A stretch of DNA of 64,000 nt, from contig OX453272.1 in NCBI GenBank assembly GCA_949710005.1, forward strand, positions 7,743,633-7,807,632. The letters are read 5' to 3'. The notes beneath the pieces are model-generated. The model was not told the origin of the DNA, made no database searches, and saw nothing but the letters and a program-made list of their open reading frames with translations. Position numbers and translations under genes: made by a program. Below, one piece after another: positions 1 through 17,300 of the stretch. This DNA comes from Ricordea florida (taxonomy: Eukaryota > Cnidaria > Anthozoa > Corallimorpharia > Ricordeidae). How positions within the stretch are numbered: position 1 is the stretch's first letter; each line of letters starts with the position of its first letter.

Positions 1-1
1 G

Positions 2-172
2 GGAACAATACCGCTGGGGTTAAAAGAAAATTTGAGGACCACTGGTGTGGACACATCCATTGAACTGATTCAGAGATATGCACTGTTGGGGACAGCAAGA
101 ATTCTTAGAAATGTGCTGGAGATGTATACAGAAAAGGAAAGAAAAATGAAGGATGCTTCTTGGTTACCCTAG
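2..172 (+). mobile_element. 3' end of a LINE (non-LTR) reverse transcriptase ORF
   Basis: The second forward frame is open from the window edge to a TAG at 170-172 (56 codons). It includes a hydrophobic motif reading ALLGTARILRNVLEM near its end. The 'ALLGTA-hILR-VL' ending is what I associate with the C-terminus of non-LTR retrotransposon polyproteins common in cnidarian genomes. The ORF is 5' truncated by the window. An (AATGAY)n-like microsatellite follows at about 219-260, as is usual for LINE tails. The family assignment is from memory of the motif, so moderate confidence. Confidence 0.5.
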
Positions 173-1596
173 GTAACTGGTTGTTGCCTGGAGCCAATGA
201 AAACCAGGGTTAACACATAATAATATAATGATAATGGTAATGACAATGACAATGATAATGTTGCAGGGACAACAAGTGATACAGTTATTACACAGCTTAA
301 GGCAATGGACTATAGGACAAGCATCCATGCAGATGGCTAAATAAATACGAAACATCTATGTGCAATATACACTTAATGTATGGTCCCAAGGGAAACAGTT
401 AGTTTTGTTTTCCTGAGAGTTCTGATGTTTCCCCAAGACGAAGTTGAGGGAAACATCAGGACTCAAGAGAAAACAAAACTAACTAGTTTCCAGAGGGACC
501 ATACATTAAGTGCTTTGTTAGATATTTAGACTTTCCCTTAAACAATGTACAGCAAAAACAAACAAAGATGGTACAACTGGTGCATGGGTAACAACTGCAC
601 AATTGTATCCGGGTCAGGATACATTTAAATTTGATCAGGGGCATGTGACGTAGAATCAACCAATCACAGTGCTCGTTATGTTGACTGAAAGTCTAGGTAT
701 ATAACAACAAGATTTACTAAATGGGAATTAACATCACCGTTCCTCGCATGGGAGTGACGTTAAATTATTTGAAAATTAGAGAGTACACTAGACAACATGT
801 GGCATAATAGGGGGAGACTACTCTGCGATCGGCAAGACAGATGACTTCCCACTACATGACCAAACGCCCAACTTATCTCCCCAGCTTGACAACAAGCTGG
901 ATTGGACAAGAATAGGCAGCACGCAAGAATAAAACTTAACTGAGGAAAATGCCTCTAGTACTTTCCAAAGCACTTCAAGCTGAAGCCACCAGCCAGAAAA
1001 ACATGCTTATTATGGAAAGAAATGGCAACTCTTATTTGCATAAGCCCAAGAACTATCTCCCCAGCAATACATGCTGGATCAGACAAAGGTATGGGCAGAA
1101 ATGTTAGCAACAATAACATAATTGTAAGCTTGGGGAAGTCGCTGCGCAGACTTAAACGAAGGCACTAAGAGAAGTGGCCCCAAGTTTATTGAATGCAACA
1201 GTAATTGGCATGGAATTTATGGTTAGAAACTGTCTTTTTGCGTGAGATGCTAAGAAATGTGAATATGAGCTGTGTAAATTACATTTTTAGGCAGACATAA
1301 GTCTAGCAGCAGGCCAATGGCCTTTTGCATTACAACTATTGCTAGACCTTACGTAGTCTTTTGGCCAGACATGAATGAGGCCGTTTACTCTATCAACCAC
1401 TCTTAGTACACGGTTGAAAGGTAAGTTAGACATCTTGCGACATAAAAACAGCGTAGCTTTTCTAAATAGATTAAACAAAGGAACATTTGAACAAATGCTA
1501 ATGGCCCTGCCATCTTAACCGTGAGGCAGCACGTTCCATAAACTGCACTTTGCAGCGGTTCATGCAAAACTTTGGAAAAAGGATTTCTGGTTTTAC
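173..1596. other. Non-coding stretch downstream of the last visible enolase exon
   Basis: Apart from the foldback at 371-512 and a short microsatellite, I see no exon here. I looked on the minus strand for the C-terminal half of enolase (the catalytic Lys loops and the Mg ligands) and did not find it. This is therefore probably one long intron enlarged by transposons, with the remaining exons left of the window. Confidence 0.6.
371..512. mobile_element. Foldback MITE (about 142 bp)
   Basis: The ends are inverted copies: CACTTAATGTATGGTCCC on the left and GGGACCATACATTAAGTG on the right. The inner parts also pair (TTAGTTTTGTTTTCC against GAAAACAAAACTAA, and TGATGTTTCCC against GGGAAACATCA), so nearly the whole element can fold into one hairpin. 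It has no coding capacity. Confidence 0.8.
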
Positions 1597-5477
<3,881 letters not shown>

Positions 5478-6551
5478 TCTCCCTGCAAAGAACATGTTGT
5501 TCAGTTTCATTGCCCAGGTGCAGATAGTTCTCAAAGTTTCTGAAGATGACTTTGACTGATGCATTTGCAAACTGAGTCAAAGTCACCTTCAGAGTCAAGG
5601 GAGCTGTACGTGATGGCAAATTTCCACTCAGGCTGTCAAAAAATCACTCAATGACTTCAACAGTGTCTTCAGAACTACCTAGACCCAGACGATCAAACAT
5701 CCTGACCATAAAACAATATCCACAATCCAAATAGGGTAGCTTGGTATATATTATAGTAGCACTCCAGCTACAGTGGAAAGCAACAGCAGCTCAAGAATGT
5801 TAGGAATGAACTTGGTTTAGCCACATACAATTTTTCAGAGACTTTGTTTTTATTGTGCATGTATAAATTAAATGGTCCTGTAATAAAGGCTGAAATCGCT
5901 CTATGACTAAAAGTTGTTCCGTGAACTACTAAATAACTTTTGAATTTCGCACTGATCATTTGTATAACAATGAGCGCCTAATGTTATAATAAAGTCTTCA
6001 ACGGTTCCATGAACCACTGGCCTATTGTTCTCGCTTTCCGTTGTAACCACAGCATTACTATAAATATTGCTAAACAAAGGGAACAGTAAGAGGAGGTACA
6101 TTACAAATAAGTTCACCATTCAATTGAGTGTCTTTAGTTCCAGCATCCTTGAAATGAACATTATTTTTTAAAACAAAATATAAGTCATAAGTACAATAGG
6201 GAATAATGGGGAAAAATGGGATATAAAATGGAGTGAATTGGGCAATGTTAAAATTTGTAGTTTATTTATTACCTCAGATTCAACACAAATGTCTAAATGG
6301 GCAGAGGGTAGGGGGGAAGAATCCCCTTGTACTAGAGCAGGGGGGTAGACAACGTACTTTGGAAAGGACAAAATCTGCAGGATGTTATAACAAGTCTTCC
6401 CACCAAGTTCTGGGAGGATCTAAGGAAACTCATTCCCTTCACCAAAATAATCTCAAGTGTCTTCACATCCTGTGCATAAAATCAGTTACATATTAACACT
6501 GACACACAGGTCTTGATTAAGGGCAAGGTCCAGATGCTTGAATGTTGGTCG

Positions 6552-6805
6552 CTAGAGCATAATATATTAATTCACCAAGCTACTATTATAGGGGCCTGGG
6601 TACTACTCTGTCATCCCACGTTGCTCTCAATTAGGTAGTTTCCTTGTCATAGATAGGAGTTCATACATTTCACAACTAAAAACACCTTAAATAACACTAA
6701 CTCTTGTTACTGAATGACAAGGAAACTAAACAAGAATGTGGGATGACAGAGTAGTACCCAGGCCCCTATCATAATAGAGGGGCGAATTAACATATTATGC
6801 TCTAG
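6552..6805. mobile_element. Foldback MITE (254 bp)
   Basis: Termini CTAGAGCATAATATATTAAT and the reverse complement of ATTAACATATTATGCTCTAG match with one or two differences. Further in, GGGGCCTGGGTACTACTCTG pairs with CAGAGTAGTACCCAGGCCCC exactly. Only about 100 bases in the centre are unpaired. It is non-coding and looks recent because the arms are almost identical. Confidence 0.85.
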
Positions 6806-7262
6806 TCACATTTTTTACATTTTTATTGACTGAGATTTCGTGGAAGTCAATAAAAACCCAAAAAGAACAAGGCCAACATCCAGATGTCTTGACCATCAAA
6901 CAAGCTTGGTCAATTTAAGGGTTTATTATATGGCCATTTTATTTTGTTTTGTTTCGCAGGACAAAGCAGGAAATACCGAACAAGCAAGATAGGCCCCTTG
7001 TCCGCTTGAGGAGCCAATCAGAACTCACGATTCACCTCATCTTGGCCACTCACAAGACTGCCATATAATAGATTTTAATTAATTAAGAGATTTCTACTGC
7101 GCACTTTCCCGAACACCCAAATGCACTTTACAGTGTCAGATAACTTATAATTTATATACTAAAAACTACAAATATAGAAATACAGAAAGATTAAGTCAAA
7201 AGTCTAAAAGTCCTAAAAATCGAAAAAGTCAAAAGTCTAAAAATAGGCTTCTTGAAAAAGAT

Positions 7263-7606
7263 CTAAGTCTTAAGCTTAGCTTTAAAAATAGGGACAGATG
7301 TGCTGCTTTTAATCTCATATGGAAGGGAATTCCAGAGATATCGTGGGTATACAAGAAAAGCCCTCAAGCCAATTGATTTGAGCTTGTGCATTGGCTGCTC
7401 CAGCAGAAGTTGGTCAGCAGACCTAAGAGCCCAGGAACATAAGGACTGATGAGCTCAGTCAGGTACGTTGGAGTCACACCATGAAGTGCCTTAAAGGTGT
7501 ACAATATGATTATTAGCAAGTTTGCTTCCTGCTTGTATACGTGTGCCGAAATTTTTAACAACCAGAAGGCATGGCAGTTCTTAGCTCCACCCAATACAAA
7601 TAACAC
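7263..7606 (-). pseudogene. Degraded C-terminus of a LINE reverse transcriptase
   Basis: On the minus strand, two pieces appear in order but in different frames. The first is YTFKALHGVTPTYLTELISP, near 7420-7520. The second is LWNSLPYEIKSSTSVPIFKA ending with KLKT and a stop at 7263-7265. The order 'YKALHGL-P-YL-ELI-PY', then 'LWNSLP-EI--S-S---FK--LK' is typical of the end of many non-LTR reverse transcriptase ORFs. The frame change between the pieces shows the copy is dead. Confidence 0.65.
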
Positions 7607-8394
7607 GACCGGGAGTAAGACAAAAAATATTAGTCAACTGTGAAATACGACTTTATACTCCGTCTGGTTCTTGTTCAAATAAAACTGAGCAGTACGTGCT
7701 GTTTGGCATGTTGTCCGTGGATAAACACAAGAAGTATTTTGAACTCCGTCAAGCAAAGTGAAATAGCAATTCAAAAAATAGTAATGCGTTTCATCCGTCT
7801 AAACTGCCAATCTGGATTTAAAGAAAAAATTCTATTCTTATTTCGGACTCACTAAGAACTCCCGTCTGCAGGACGACACCTCTAGAAGACCTTAGAAGAA
7901 ACATGCGACTGCAAAATCTTGTTTTTCCCTTCATTCCATTTGGTCAAAGTTTCTTTATTGCTAGCTTACAGAGGCATTCTGCAGTTACTCCCTTACTGAA
8001 GTGCAGAAAAGTAGCGAGGCGGAGCATACTTACCAGGAGTGGTAAAAAGACACAACTTCTCTGGTGACCCAACAATACAACCACTTCTCCGAAGGAAAGA
8101 ATACTACGAGAAGAAAATCAGGTGAAGGCCATGCAGATAAAACAAAATACCTGATTGGTCATCACTAGCACCCTGCCCAATTAGGAGAGTTAAGACCAAT
8201 CAAATGTACCGTTAGATCTTTAAGATCTAACCCCCAGAAATCATTGCAAGCACCAAATGCAAACTGTTGTTTCTGTTCGCATTTCTAATCTTCTCTCACT
8301 GAAATACGAAAAATGAGTTCTCTTTTGGCTTATTTCCGTTAAGGAAAGCTCGGAAAGGGACCTAGCAAACAGTGAAAACGCTACTCAAATACAA

Positions 8395-11300
8395 ATGGTG
8401 CGAGAAACGCGCCATTTGTGGGTCGGAAACCTCCCGGAAAACATACGGGAAGAGGAGATAGTGAAGCACTTTACAAGGTAAGAAACGTGTTTAGGTTTTG
8501 GCGCACTCCAGTTCTAAAATTTTGGAGTTCCAAGTTTTATTTTTAGTTTTGAGGCTTGAAAATATTTTATTGTTATTACTAAATTGGTGAGTAATTAGAT
8601 CTGAAATAGACGCGCCAATTCTGTTGCTGATAACTTTCCATTTATCGTGACTGATCATGGGTAATAAAAGTGTTTCTGTAGTGTGTTCTTCCCGCTTTGT
8701 TTGATAGACTGCGTTTCACAATTTTATCTTGTTTCTGCGCTATGGCAGACACAAGTTTGGTTTGCCATATTACATTTGTGCGATTGCCTCCTTGTTTCAC
8801 CTTTCTAATGTTATGGTTAACATTTTCCTAAACGTTATTGGCAATGATGTGAGTGAGAAGAAAAGAGAATTTAATGAGTAAATGGCTGCAAAGCAACCAT
8901 CCGTTATGTCACGAAAAATTTTACAAATCTTCAGTTAAGGTTAGATACTCAATAGCTATGAGTCGCTCATGGCTTTAGCAATATCTTGTAATCAAGTATA
9001 GATTTTGTGGTCGTATAGGTTTGATTTAGAGCGCCTGGAAAGAGACTCGGGTGTCAAATTTGAATCCGTCTCACTTTGAACCAGATGTCTCTTGCTTTAC
9101 ACGTCACCAACTAATTCTCTGTGGTTGTCTAATTGTCGCTGTGTGTTTTGTTTACCGTTGCAGATATGGGAGGGTCGAAAGCGTTAAAATATTACCAAAA
9201 CGCAGCGCAGAAGGTGGTAGGGCTGCGTTTGTGGATTTCGTGGATATTCGAAGTGCTACGAAAGCTCACGAGTCTGTAAACCGAATCGGTGATCGAGAGA
9301 TGCGAACAGACTATAATGAACCGTCGGGAAATTCGTCGGGTATGTCTCGGTTACACGGGATTTCGGACCCGCCTCCAAGGACTTCAACAGGGACTGGTTC
9401 GCCTGTTCGTGGCCGGAGATTTGATAGAAGGACCGATGGGTAAGTGGTGTATGAGTTCATGGGTGTAATTAGATAGAGTTTTCGCGTACAGGAGGGTTGT
9501 ATAATGTATGGCTTTGTGGCTTGTGGGATCTGTAGTGGTACCTGAAACTGTCTTCACCTGTTGACTACATGTGGAGAAAGTCACGGTGCTAAATTCTTGT
9601 AAGTATGCCTTCTGGTTGGTTATGGGTTTTACCATGAAAAAATAAAACCTGTCTGGATCAGGGGTTTTATTTTGCAACCCTACATGTCTGAGCAGTTTCT
9701 GTGAAAACCATTAAAATGTGTGGTTTGTGGTCAAAAATAAAACATCTGAAAGAAAACAAGACAAAGCTGTCATCTTACTGTGGATTTAAGGGTGCTCTCT
9801 GTCTGCAAATCTTCAGCAAGCTTCTGCCTGACATGATACATCGCAACAACTGATTAGGATTTAAGGATGCTCTTAGCCTACTAAGTATCAGCAAACTCTG
9901 TTTGGTGTGTTACCTTCTGCTGCCTGATCGTGTGAGTTTTCACATCAATCCACCATGGATTTTTTCCTGGAGCTGCTAAGGAGATTACAAGAATAGTATT
10001 CATGGATTTGTATGGTTTGAATCAAGTTTTTCACCAGAAGATTGTGGAATGATTAATTTGGAAGCATCAAGAAACTCCCAAGCATCATAACCCAACAAAA
10101 TGTGGATTAACGACCTTGTATGGCATGAAGATTTTACACTGTGTGGACCCATGGATTGTGTCAATGTAACCTAGGACCAGGAGTGTGAGTTAAGTGGGCC
10201 AGTGCAAAATACAGTACTCTTTATGGTTTACAATGCAAGACAAGAAGTCACCATTTTCATCTGTTCTGGATAAGACACTTTTCTTTTGGAGTGCAAGAAC
10301 AAAGTTGTGGTGATACGGCTTGGGCCAAGTATCATCATTGCCCTGCCGCTTGACTCTCCTCTCCACTCACACACACACATGTATATGCACTTACATATGC
10401 ATGCAACTTTCCCTGTCTTGTAAAAACCAATTTAACAGCCAGTTTACTTTAGGCTTGTAACTAAATGAAACGAGAGCACTGTTTAACACAATGTCTATTA
10501 CTGATATTTCAAGTTTGGCCATTCCCATAACAACAGAAAACCATTTACTGAAGATAACATCAAATAATGTGCAATTCAGTTTTCAATAATAGCTATTACT
10601 AATAAAAAGGGAAATTGAAAGACTGCAGTCAAAGTGAATGCAACGATAACCCTGGGGTCAAATAATAACAAAAAAGGACCAGTTTCACCAAAAGTCACCA
10701 ATTAACTTTCATCAAAGGGGTTCTTCAACTTTATCCTGCAGAGGCATAGCGATCATGCGGTTCTTGGTGGATGGATTTTTGTGGAATGACATGTGGTTTT
10801 GTATTCATGGTGGAGCAGCTTTCATGTTAGTACTGGAAGTAACTGTGTATGGAAGCATCAAGTATTGTAATCACACTGTTATAGCGTCACTTTGGAGTCC
10901 CAGGATTCAAGAAGCAGACAAACAAGAAGGATTGTGGCTTTGCCATTTACCCTTGAAACTTTTTTTTTCTGATCCCAGACAACATCAGGATCAATGAGTT
11001 TGTTTCATGCCTAGAGAAGCAGGAAAAAAGATACAAGAGCTTGTTCATATTATTGTTTGATCATGTATGGATTGTGAGGAATTGTGTGTTTTCTCGTGGA
11101 TGTGTGGTTGACAAATTCAGTGTATAAAGTGCTAGTTTTGCAATCAATCCTGTGGCCATGGAGGATGGTTTTTGTGATTTCTTTTTGTATACACCGGGTT
11201 ATGTGAAACAAATTTTGCATTGCTGGTTACTGTCATCAAAATGAGAGCTGTGTCTGTCATTCTTACTCCAGTGAACCTAGGTTGCAATGAGGTTAGTGCA

Positions 11301-14300
11301 AAATTTATGATAGATCTTTTTTTGATTTCCATTCCTCAGGTTCTTTGCAGAGAAACCAAATATATCTAAATGTTGTCATTTCATCATTGACATTTGTTTG
11401 ACACTGTTCTTTCATTTTAAACATTCCTGGGCTACCTGTAGGTTTTCTTTATTTTTGACAAATGGAAACATTGTATTGAGGTTTGATGAATTCTGTGTCT
11501 TGATCTTCGTATGTAAAAACCAAAAAAATCATGCTTCTTACCAACTGTGTGCTATAGGTCAGATTCTGGTGCAGGTGGTATACTGAATAAAAACATTTGC
11601 TAGTGTTTACTGATGTGTTTTTCCAGCTCTTTTACACCCAAGACCTGAATAGCAATTCTCCTTGAGAGTGTCATACATTTCCTTTTGTATAAGTTTTAAG
11701 AATCTAGTATTTGATCAATTGAAACTCCTTACGCTGTTGGCTTTCACAACTCTCGTTATTTATGTAATTGAGACTGTATTGATATTGTTTCGATAAATTG
11801 GCATGATAATCATGCTCAAAAGTGATAAGGTTACCTAAGCTTTGCATTCTTGTCTTAGTTCTTTCTCATGCACATGATTCCATTTGTATTGTAGAACTTC
11901 AGAAAGCCGGTATTCTGGTCGACCACACTCTTACTACCAAGATGAATACAGTGACGAGGAGAGCAGCACATTAAGAGCAACTGGTGGCAGTGGGAACACT
12001 AATAACAGAACAAGATCATGGAATGATCGAGGTCAACGACGTCAGCCTTACAATCATGGCCATGATTCACGCAAAAGCTCTCACAGACCTGGTGAGCATG
12101 TTACATCGTTTCTGTACTGTTGTACAAAAAAAGATTTGTGTAGATTTATTTGCTGGATGAGGGGTCAATTTTTGCACCAAATATTAAAACTGGCCCATTT
12201 AAAATTTTTAATTGGTAGGTTCTTTTTGGATTAAATAAGTGCAGCAGTACATTATGCATCTGGTCAATTTTCATTTGCTTATTCACTGAAGCAATTGTCA
12301 CATATTTCTTTAATTGTTTGGAATATTTTCCTCATGCTCCTTTTTCTTTCATTTTCTTTCTTTGGTTTCTGTCCATTATCTTTTGGCGTGACAAGGTGTT
12401 GATAATGTATGAAGAAGTTGTGTATTGAAAACTTCTTGTTCAGCCATTATTTTCTTGCTTACATCTTGTGGCCATTTTTTGAACTAAAAGGAGTTAATTC
12501 CTTTCATGATCTAAAAAGAGAAATTTTAGCAGAAAAGTGATCTTTGCTATTGTTCACCTTGTTTATTCAAATTTTCAGATAATTATCATGAGCAAGCTCA
12601 AAGTCCAGATCACTCAAGTGGCAGTGAGAGTGACAGTGATAGCAGCCAGAGCCACAGTCAATCAGCCAGCTCCAGTGGCAGCAGCAGCAGTGAGGAAGGA
12701 AGTAAAGAAGAAAGCGTGCACGCAGTTCCTTCTTCTGATGCCTCACACAGCAAAAACCGAAGTGCAGTTCTCTGCTTAAGAAATATTTCACAGCGATCAG
12801 GAGGTAAGTTCTTGAATCAAATCATTCCTTTCATTGTATTGAGAGTAAAATAAAATATTTCCACTGACATGTAAGCAGTAATGAACAATTTTTTATTATG
12901 ACTGACATTCTGTTTTTGCAACTTCAATTCTTTCATCGTTTTTCAAATCCCCCTTTTATTTGTGGACCTAAATTGATGGAATACACAGAGGTTCCGTTTT
13001 ACAACCATTGTGATACGTTTTGCGATAATTCCTTCTGCTGCAACTTTGTTGTTATAAGTCTAGTGAGAGCCAGTAACTAGATGTGTGCTCCTTTAGATGG
13101 CAGCATCCGTGAAGGATTGTTCCATGAGTTCAAGAAGCATGGAGAAGTAACACGAATTTCTGTACATGGTCAGGGGTCCAGTCGATATGCATTGATCTAC
13201 TTCAGAAGGTAATATGCCTTTCAACTTTTTCTCTGCCAAGATCCACATGTTACATCTCATCAGTGGATGCCATACACTAGTTTCAAGAGTTTGTTTTGAT
13301 AAATGATTTTTTAAGGGCAAATGTCTGTAAATGCTGTGTACATGCCATGACCAGGTCATGACAGAAGAAAAATCCAAATTAATTTCCCAAAGTTAGAAAC
13401 GCTGTAACAACAAAGGTGTTTGGTAACTAATGACAGAAGTATAGATTTAAGCTTGTTGCCATAAATATTTTTCATTTTAAGCAACCTTTCCTCTTTGTGC
13501 ACTCTTCAAGCCAGTCACCACAGGGTTTTCATCAGGCATTGGAGATCAGGGAATACTCTGGCCACTATGAAGAATTCTCAGGCCAAATGTAGATGGTCTG
13601 AGCTAGTTTTTAATTCAGATATGAAGCCCTTTCACAATATTCTCCTGTTACTAACGCAATACTCCTGCTATATTTCTTACTGAAAACCCTGTAATGACCA
13701 GTGAGAGCATGCCATCTGTTATGGCTTGGTCTGTATTTACAGACATTCACTCTGAAGTATTCTTATGCTGATGATTTCGTCTAGTCTCACTGTAAAATTG
13801 CTTGGCATTGTATTGGTATTGTTTTGAGAAGTTGCTTGCTAGGGATGAAGGGTTCAATCTGAATTATTTGATTGCCATCTTTTTTATCATCAACTTTTCC
13901 CATGAACCAGAAATTTTCAGATACACTTACAAAATGTGGATAATTAACAACTATTCACCGAAGTGGAGGTGGCTAGTGGTGGATATTTACCGAGCTGCGA
14001 AGCGGCGAGATAAATATCCACCGCTAGCCACCGACACTGAGGTGAATAGTTGTTTTAGTATATACTAAAACAGAGAGATAATATACACCAGAAAAAGAAA
14101 AGGGCTTGGAAAATGGAGGACTTCTCAAGTGACAATCCAACGCAGCGCGGATCGCCGTAAGGAATTTTTTGTTGTAATCATAATTACTGCCGTACGTCTC
14201 GTTTTCTCGCTGACGGAAAAAAAAAATATGTTTAGTTCTAGTGGCGACATTTTTTCGAATCGAGTTACAAACTCTTTCTGTATTTGAAAGCATTCTGTAA

Positions 14301-17300
14301 AAAATATAATTCAACTTTGGTTCTCAAGTGAACAAGTGACATCAAATTTGGTTACGCAAGATTGAATTTGCATTTGTAAACAAAACCTTTCTCGTTAGTT
14401 TTTATCAATAAACTCCGGGTTAAAAACATAAGCCATTACCTCTGAACACGGCCAAGCCAAATTTAGTCGCTTTCTTGGAGTTTTCAGGAACTGCTTCGTT
14501 GTTAATTTGGATGATTTCTTCGCTTGTTGTGGATGCAAACCTGGACGCCATATTTATGCGGCAGAGCGAAAAATTCGCAAGTTGCTCGGAGGTAAATAGC
14601 ACAGGATATTCGGAGTTTGACTAGCCAATCAGAGCGCACCTTCAACGCTATCCACTGTTTTAGTATATACTAATTTTTAATATTTGTAATGGTATTGCAT
14701 AAAAAAAATAAGTCATATGTTGAGCCATGAATAACAATAGTATTAATATTGTTATGATAACTCCAGTTTTATTTGGAAAATAAAAAGAGAAAAAGAAATT
14801 AATTAACGTATTATGTCTGGTTTCATTAACTTTGCTTTAAATGATATTGAAGACTATTGGTTCCATTATGGAAAGAATCTTTAACTGATATCTCTCCTTA
14901 AAGTGGTCAGTTCCAGCAAAAAATGGCTTTGACTCTGCATGAAATGATCTTGATTATTATTACAGACCTGAAGATGCTGAAAGAGGTATTGAAGCATGTC
15001 ATGGAAAGATGTTTCTTGGAGCTGAAATGGATCTTCAGTTCTGGCAAGGTAAGGTATATCATTTCTTTGGTTTTGATAAGAGCAATCTTTCAGTCACTTA
15101 TTCACATCTGAGAAGCATAATGATATTTGAAAGGCTTTCATGATGTAATTTTTGTACAATTTATAAGGCGCAAATTCAATATGTATATGATGAAATGCAC
15201 CATAACACAACCACTACAGAAGAGACAAGAAATTACATTTATGAGGGCCAGACCACAACACCAGGAACTACATCCCCTACTCTTTGCAAACAGTGTATGG
15301 GTTCTTTAATGTCCCACAAAGTATTAAGGACAAGGGTTGTGAGACTTGACCTGTAGTTTATCGTCCTTATCCGAGATGACTAGAAATTATAGCCATTACA
15401 GATGTCATTGCCAATGCAGCACTTTCTCCTCATTAATGTAAAGACCCTGAGTGATGGTCCAGCTGAGGTTAGAACCAACAACCTCCCAAATGATAATCCG
15501 GTGCTCTGTACCAACTGAGCTAACTGGTCAGTGGTGGTGTGAAACAAGCCCTCCTCCCTCTCATCAACTGACATCCCACCCCAAGAATATACATTTAAAG
15601 GGGTGCATGTAGGCCGCTTGGCTATGCTCTTTTTATGAGCCCTTGATTTATCATGATTACTTGTTGACTCAAATTGTCTACCAACTGAGCTAACTGGTCA
15701 GCGGTGGTGTGAAACAAGCCCTCCTCCCTCTCATCAACTGACATCCCACCCCAAGAATGTACATTTAAAGGGGTACATGTAGGCCGCTTGGCTATGCTCT
15801 TTTTATGAGCCCTTGATTTATCATGATTACTTGTTGACTCAAATTGTCTACCAACTGAGCTAACTGGTCAGCGGTGGTGTGAAACAAGCCCTCCTCCCTC
15901 TCATCAACTGACATCCCACCCCAAGAATGTACATTTAAAGGGGTACATGTAGGCCGCTTGGCTATGCTCTTTTTATGAGCCCCTTATTTATCATGATTAC
16001 TTGTTGACTCAAATTGTCTACCAACTGAGCTAACTGGTCAGCGGTGGTGTGAAACAAGCCCTCCTCCCTCTCGTCAACTGACATCCCACCCCAAGAATGT
16101 ACATTTAAAGGGGTACATGTAGGCCGCTTGGCTATGCTCTTTTTATGAGCCCTTGATTTATCATGATTACTTGTTGACTCAAATTGTCTACCAACTGAGC
16201 TAACTGGTCAGCGGTGGTGTGAAACAAGCCTTCCTCCCTCTCATCAACTGACATCCCACCCCAAGAATGTACATTTAAAGGGGTACATGTAGGCCGCTTG
16301 GCTATGCTCTTTTTATGAGCCCCTTATTTATCATGATTACTTGTTGACTCAAATTGTCTACCAACTGAGCTAACTGGTCAGCGGTGGTGTGAAACAAGCC
16401 CTCCTCCCTCTCATCAACTGACATCCCACCCCAAGAATGTACATTTAAAGGGGTACATGTAGGCCGCTTGGCTATGCTCTTTTTATGAGCCCTTGATTTA
16501 TCATGATTACTTGTGGACTCAAATTGTCTACCAACTGAGCTAACTGGTCAGCGGTGGTGTGAAACAAGCCTTCCTCCCTCTCATCAACTGACATCCCACC
16601 CCAAGAATGTACATTTAAAGGGGTACATGTAGGCTGCTTGGCTATGCTCTTTTTATGAGCCCTTGATTTATCATGATTACTTGTTGACTCAAATTGTCTA
16701 CCAACTGAGCTAACTGGTCAGCGGTGGTGTGAAACAAGCCCACCTCCCTCTCATCAACTGACATCCCACCCCAAGAATATACATTTAAAGGGGTACATGT
16801 AGGCCGCTTGGCTATGCTCTTTTTATGAGCCCTTGATTTATCATGAGTACTTGTTGACTCAAATTGTCTACCCAATTTGCTAAACAATGAATTACTTTTA
16901 TGAGAAGTGACCAGATAATGCCTTTTTTGTTGTTAGATGATCGTTATGACCCCAGTGACTACCCACCACGTCACCGCTCTAATGTGGGCTCATTAATGGA
17001 TAATGAGTTCGACCCTGCTTGCACCAGAACTTTGTTTGTGGGAAATATTGAAAAGACAACGACATTCAGTGATCTCAGGGACGCATTTGAGAGATTTGGA
17101 GAGATTGTGGTAAGTAATAAGAATTACTGCATGACAGTGTTTTGATTCTTTTTTCCTTTTTTTTTCTTTTTTTTTTTTCGGTGGGAAATTTATCTTCCTC
17201 CTTCCTTAACTGATGCAGTTTGGGCTTTGTTATGTGTTGAGAGGTCATGGTGCAAACCCAGTGGTTTCATTAAGGGTCAGACACACCTTACAAATTGACC

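Larger units (their letters stand above)
5478..8394. other. Intergenic region between divergent enolase and SPEN
   Basis: It must contain the two promoters and the untranslated first exon(s) of enolase, but I could not place a transcription start. It holds a 254-bp foldback element (6552-6805) and a LINE fragment (7263-7606). I see no other coding sequence. The short open frames lack codon structure or similarity I recognise. Confidence 0.6.

Noticed and set aside
1287..1478. Minus-strand open frame of 63 codons left of the last visible enolase exon
   Set aside because: It does not match the C-terminal half of enolase and has no motifs; likely chance or repeat-derived.
15450..15540. A tRNA-like sequence with A and B boxes that could be called a tRNA gene
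   Set aside because: The B box is imperfect, no acceptor stem closes, and a SINE body follows; it is a tRNA-derived SINE head.
15511..16870. Regular repeats that could suggest a CRISPR array
   Set aside because: Units are contiguous 170-base copies without unique spacers, in an animal intron.
15380..16887. Minus-strand frames reading SVDEREEGLFHTT and relatives
   Set aside because: They are frames through the SINE and 170-bp tandem array, not a gene.
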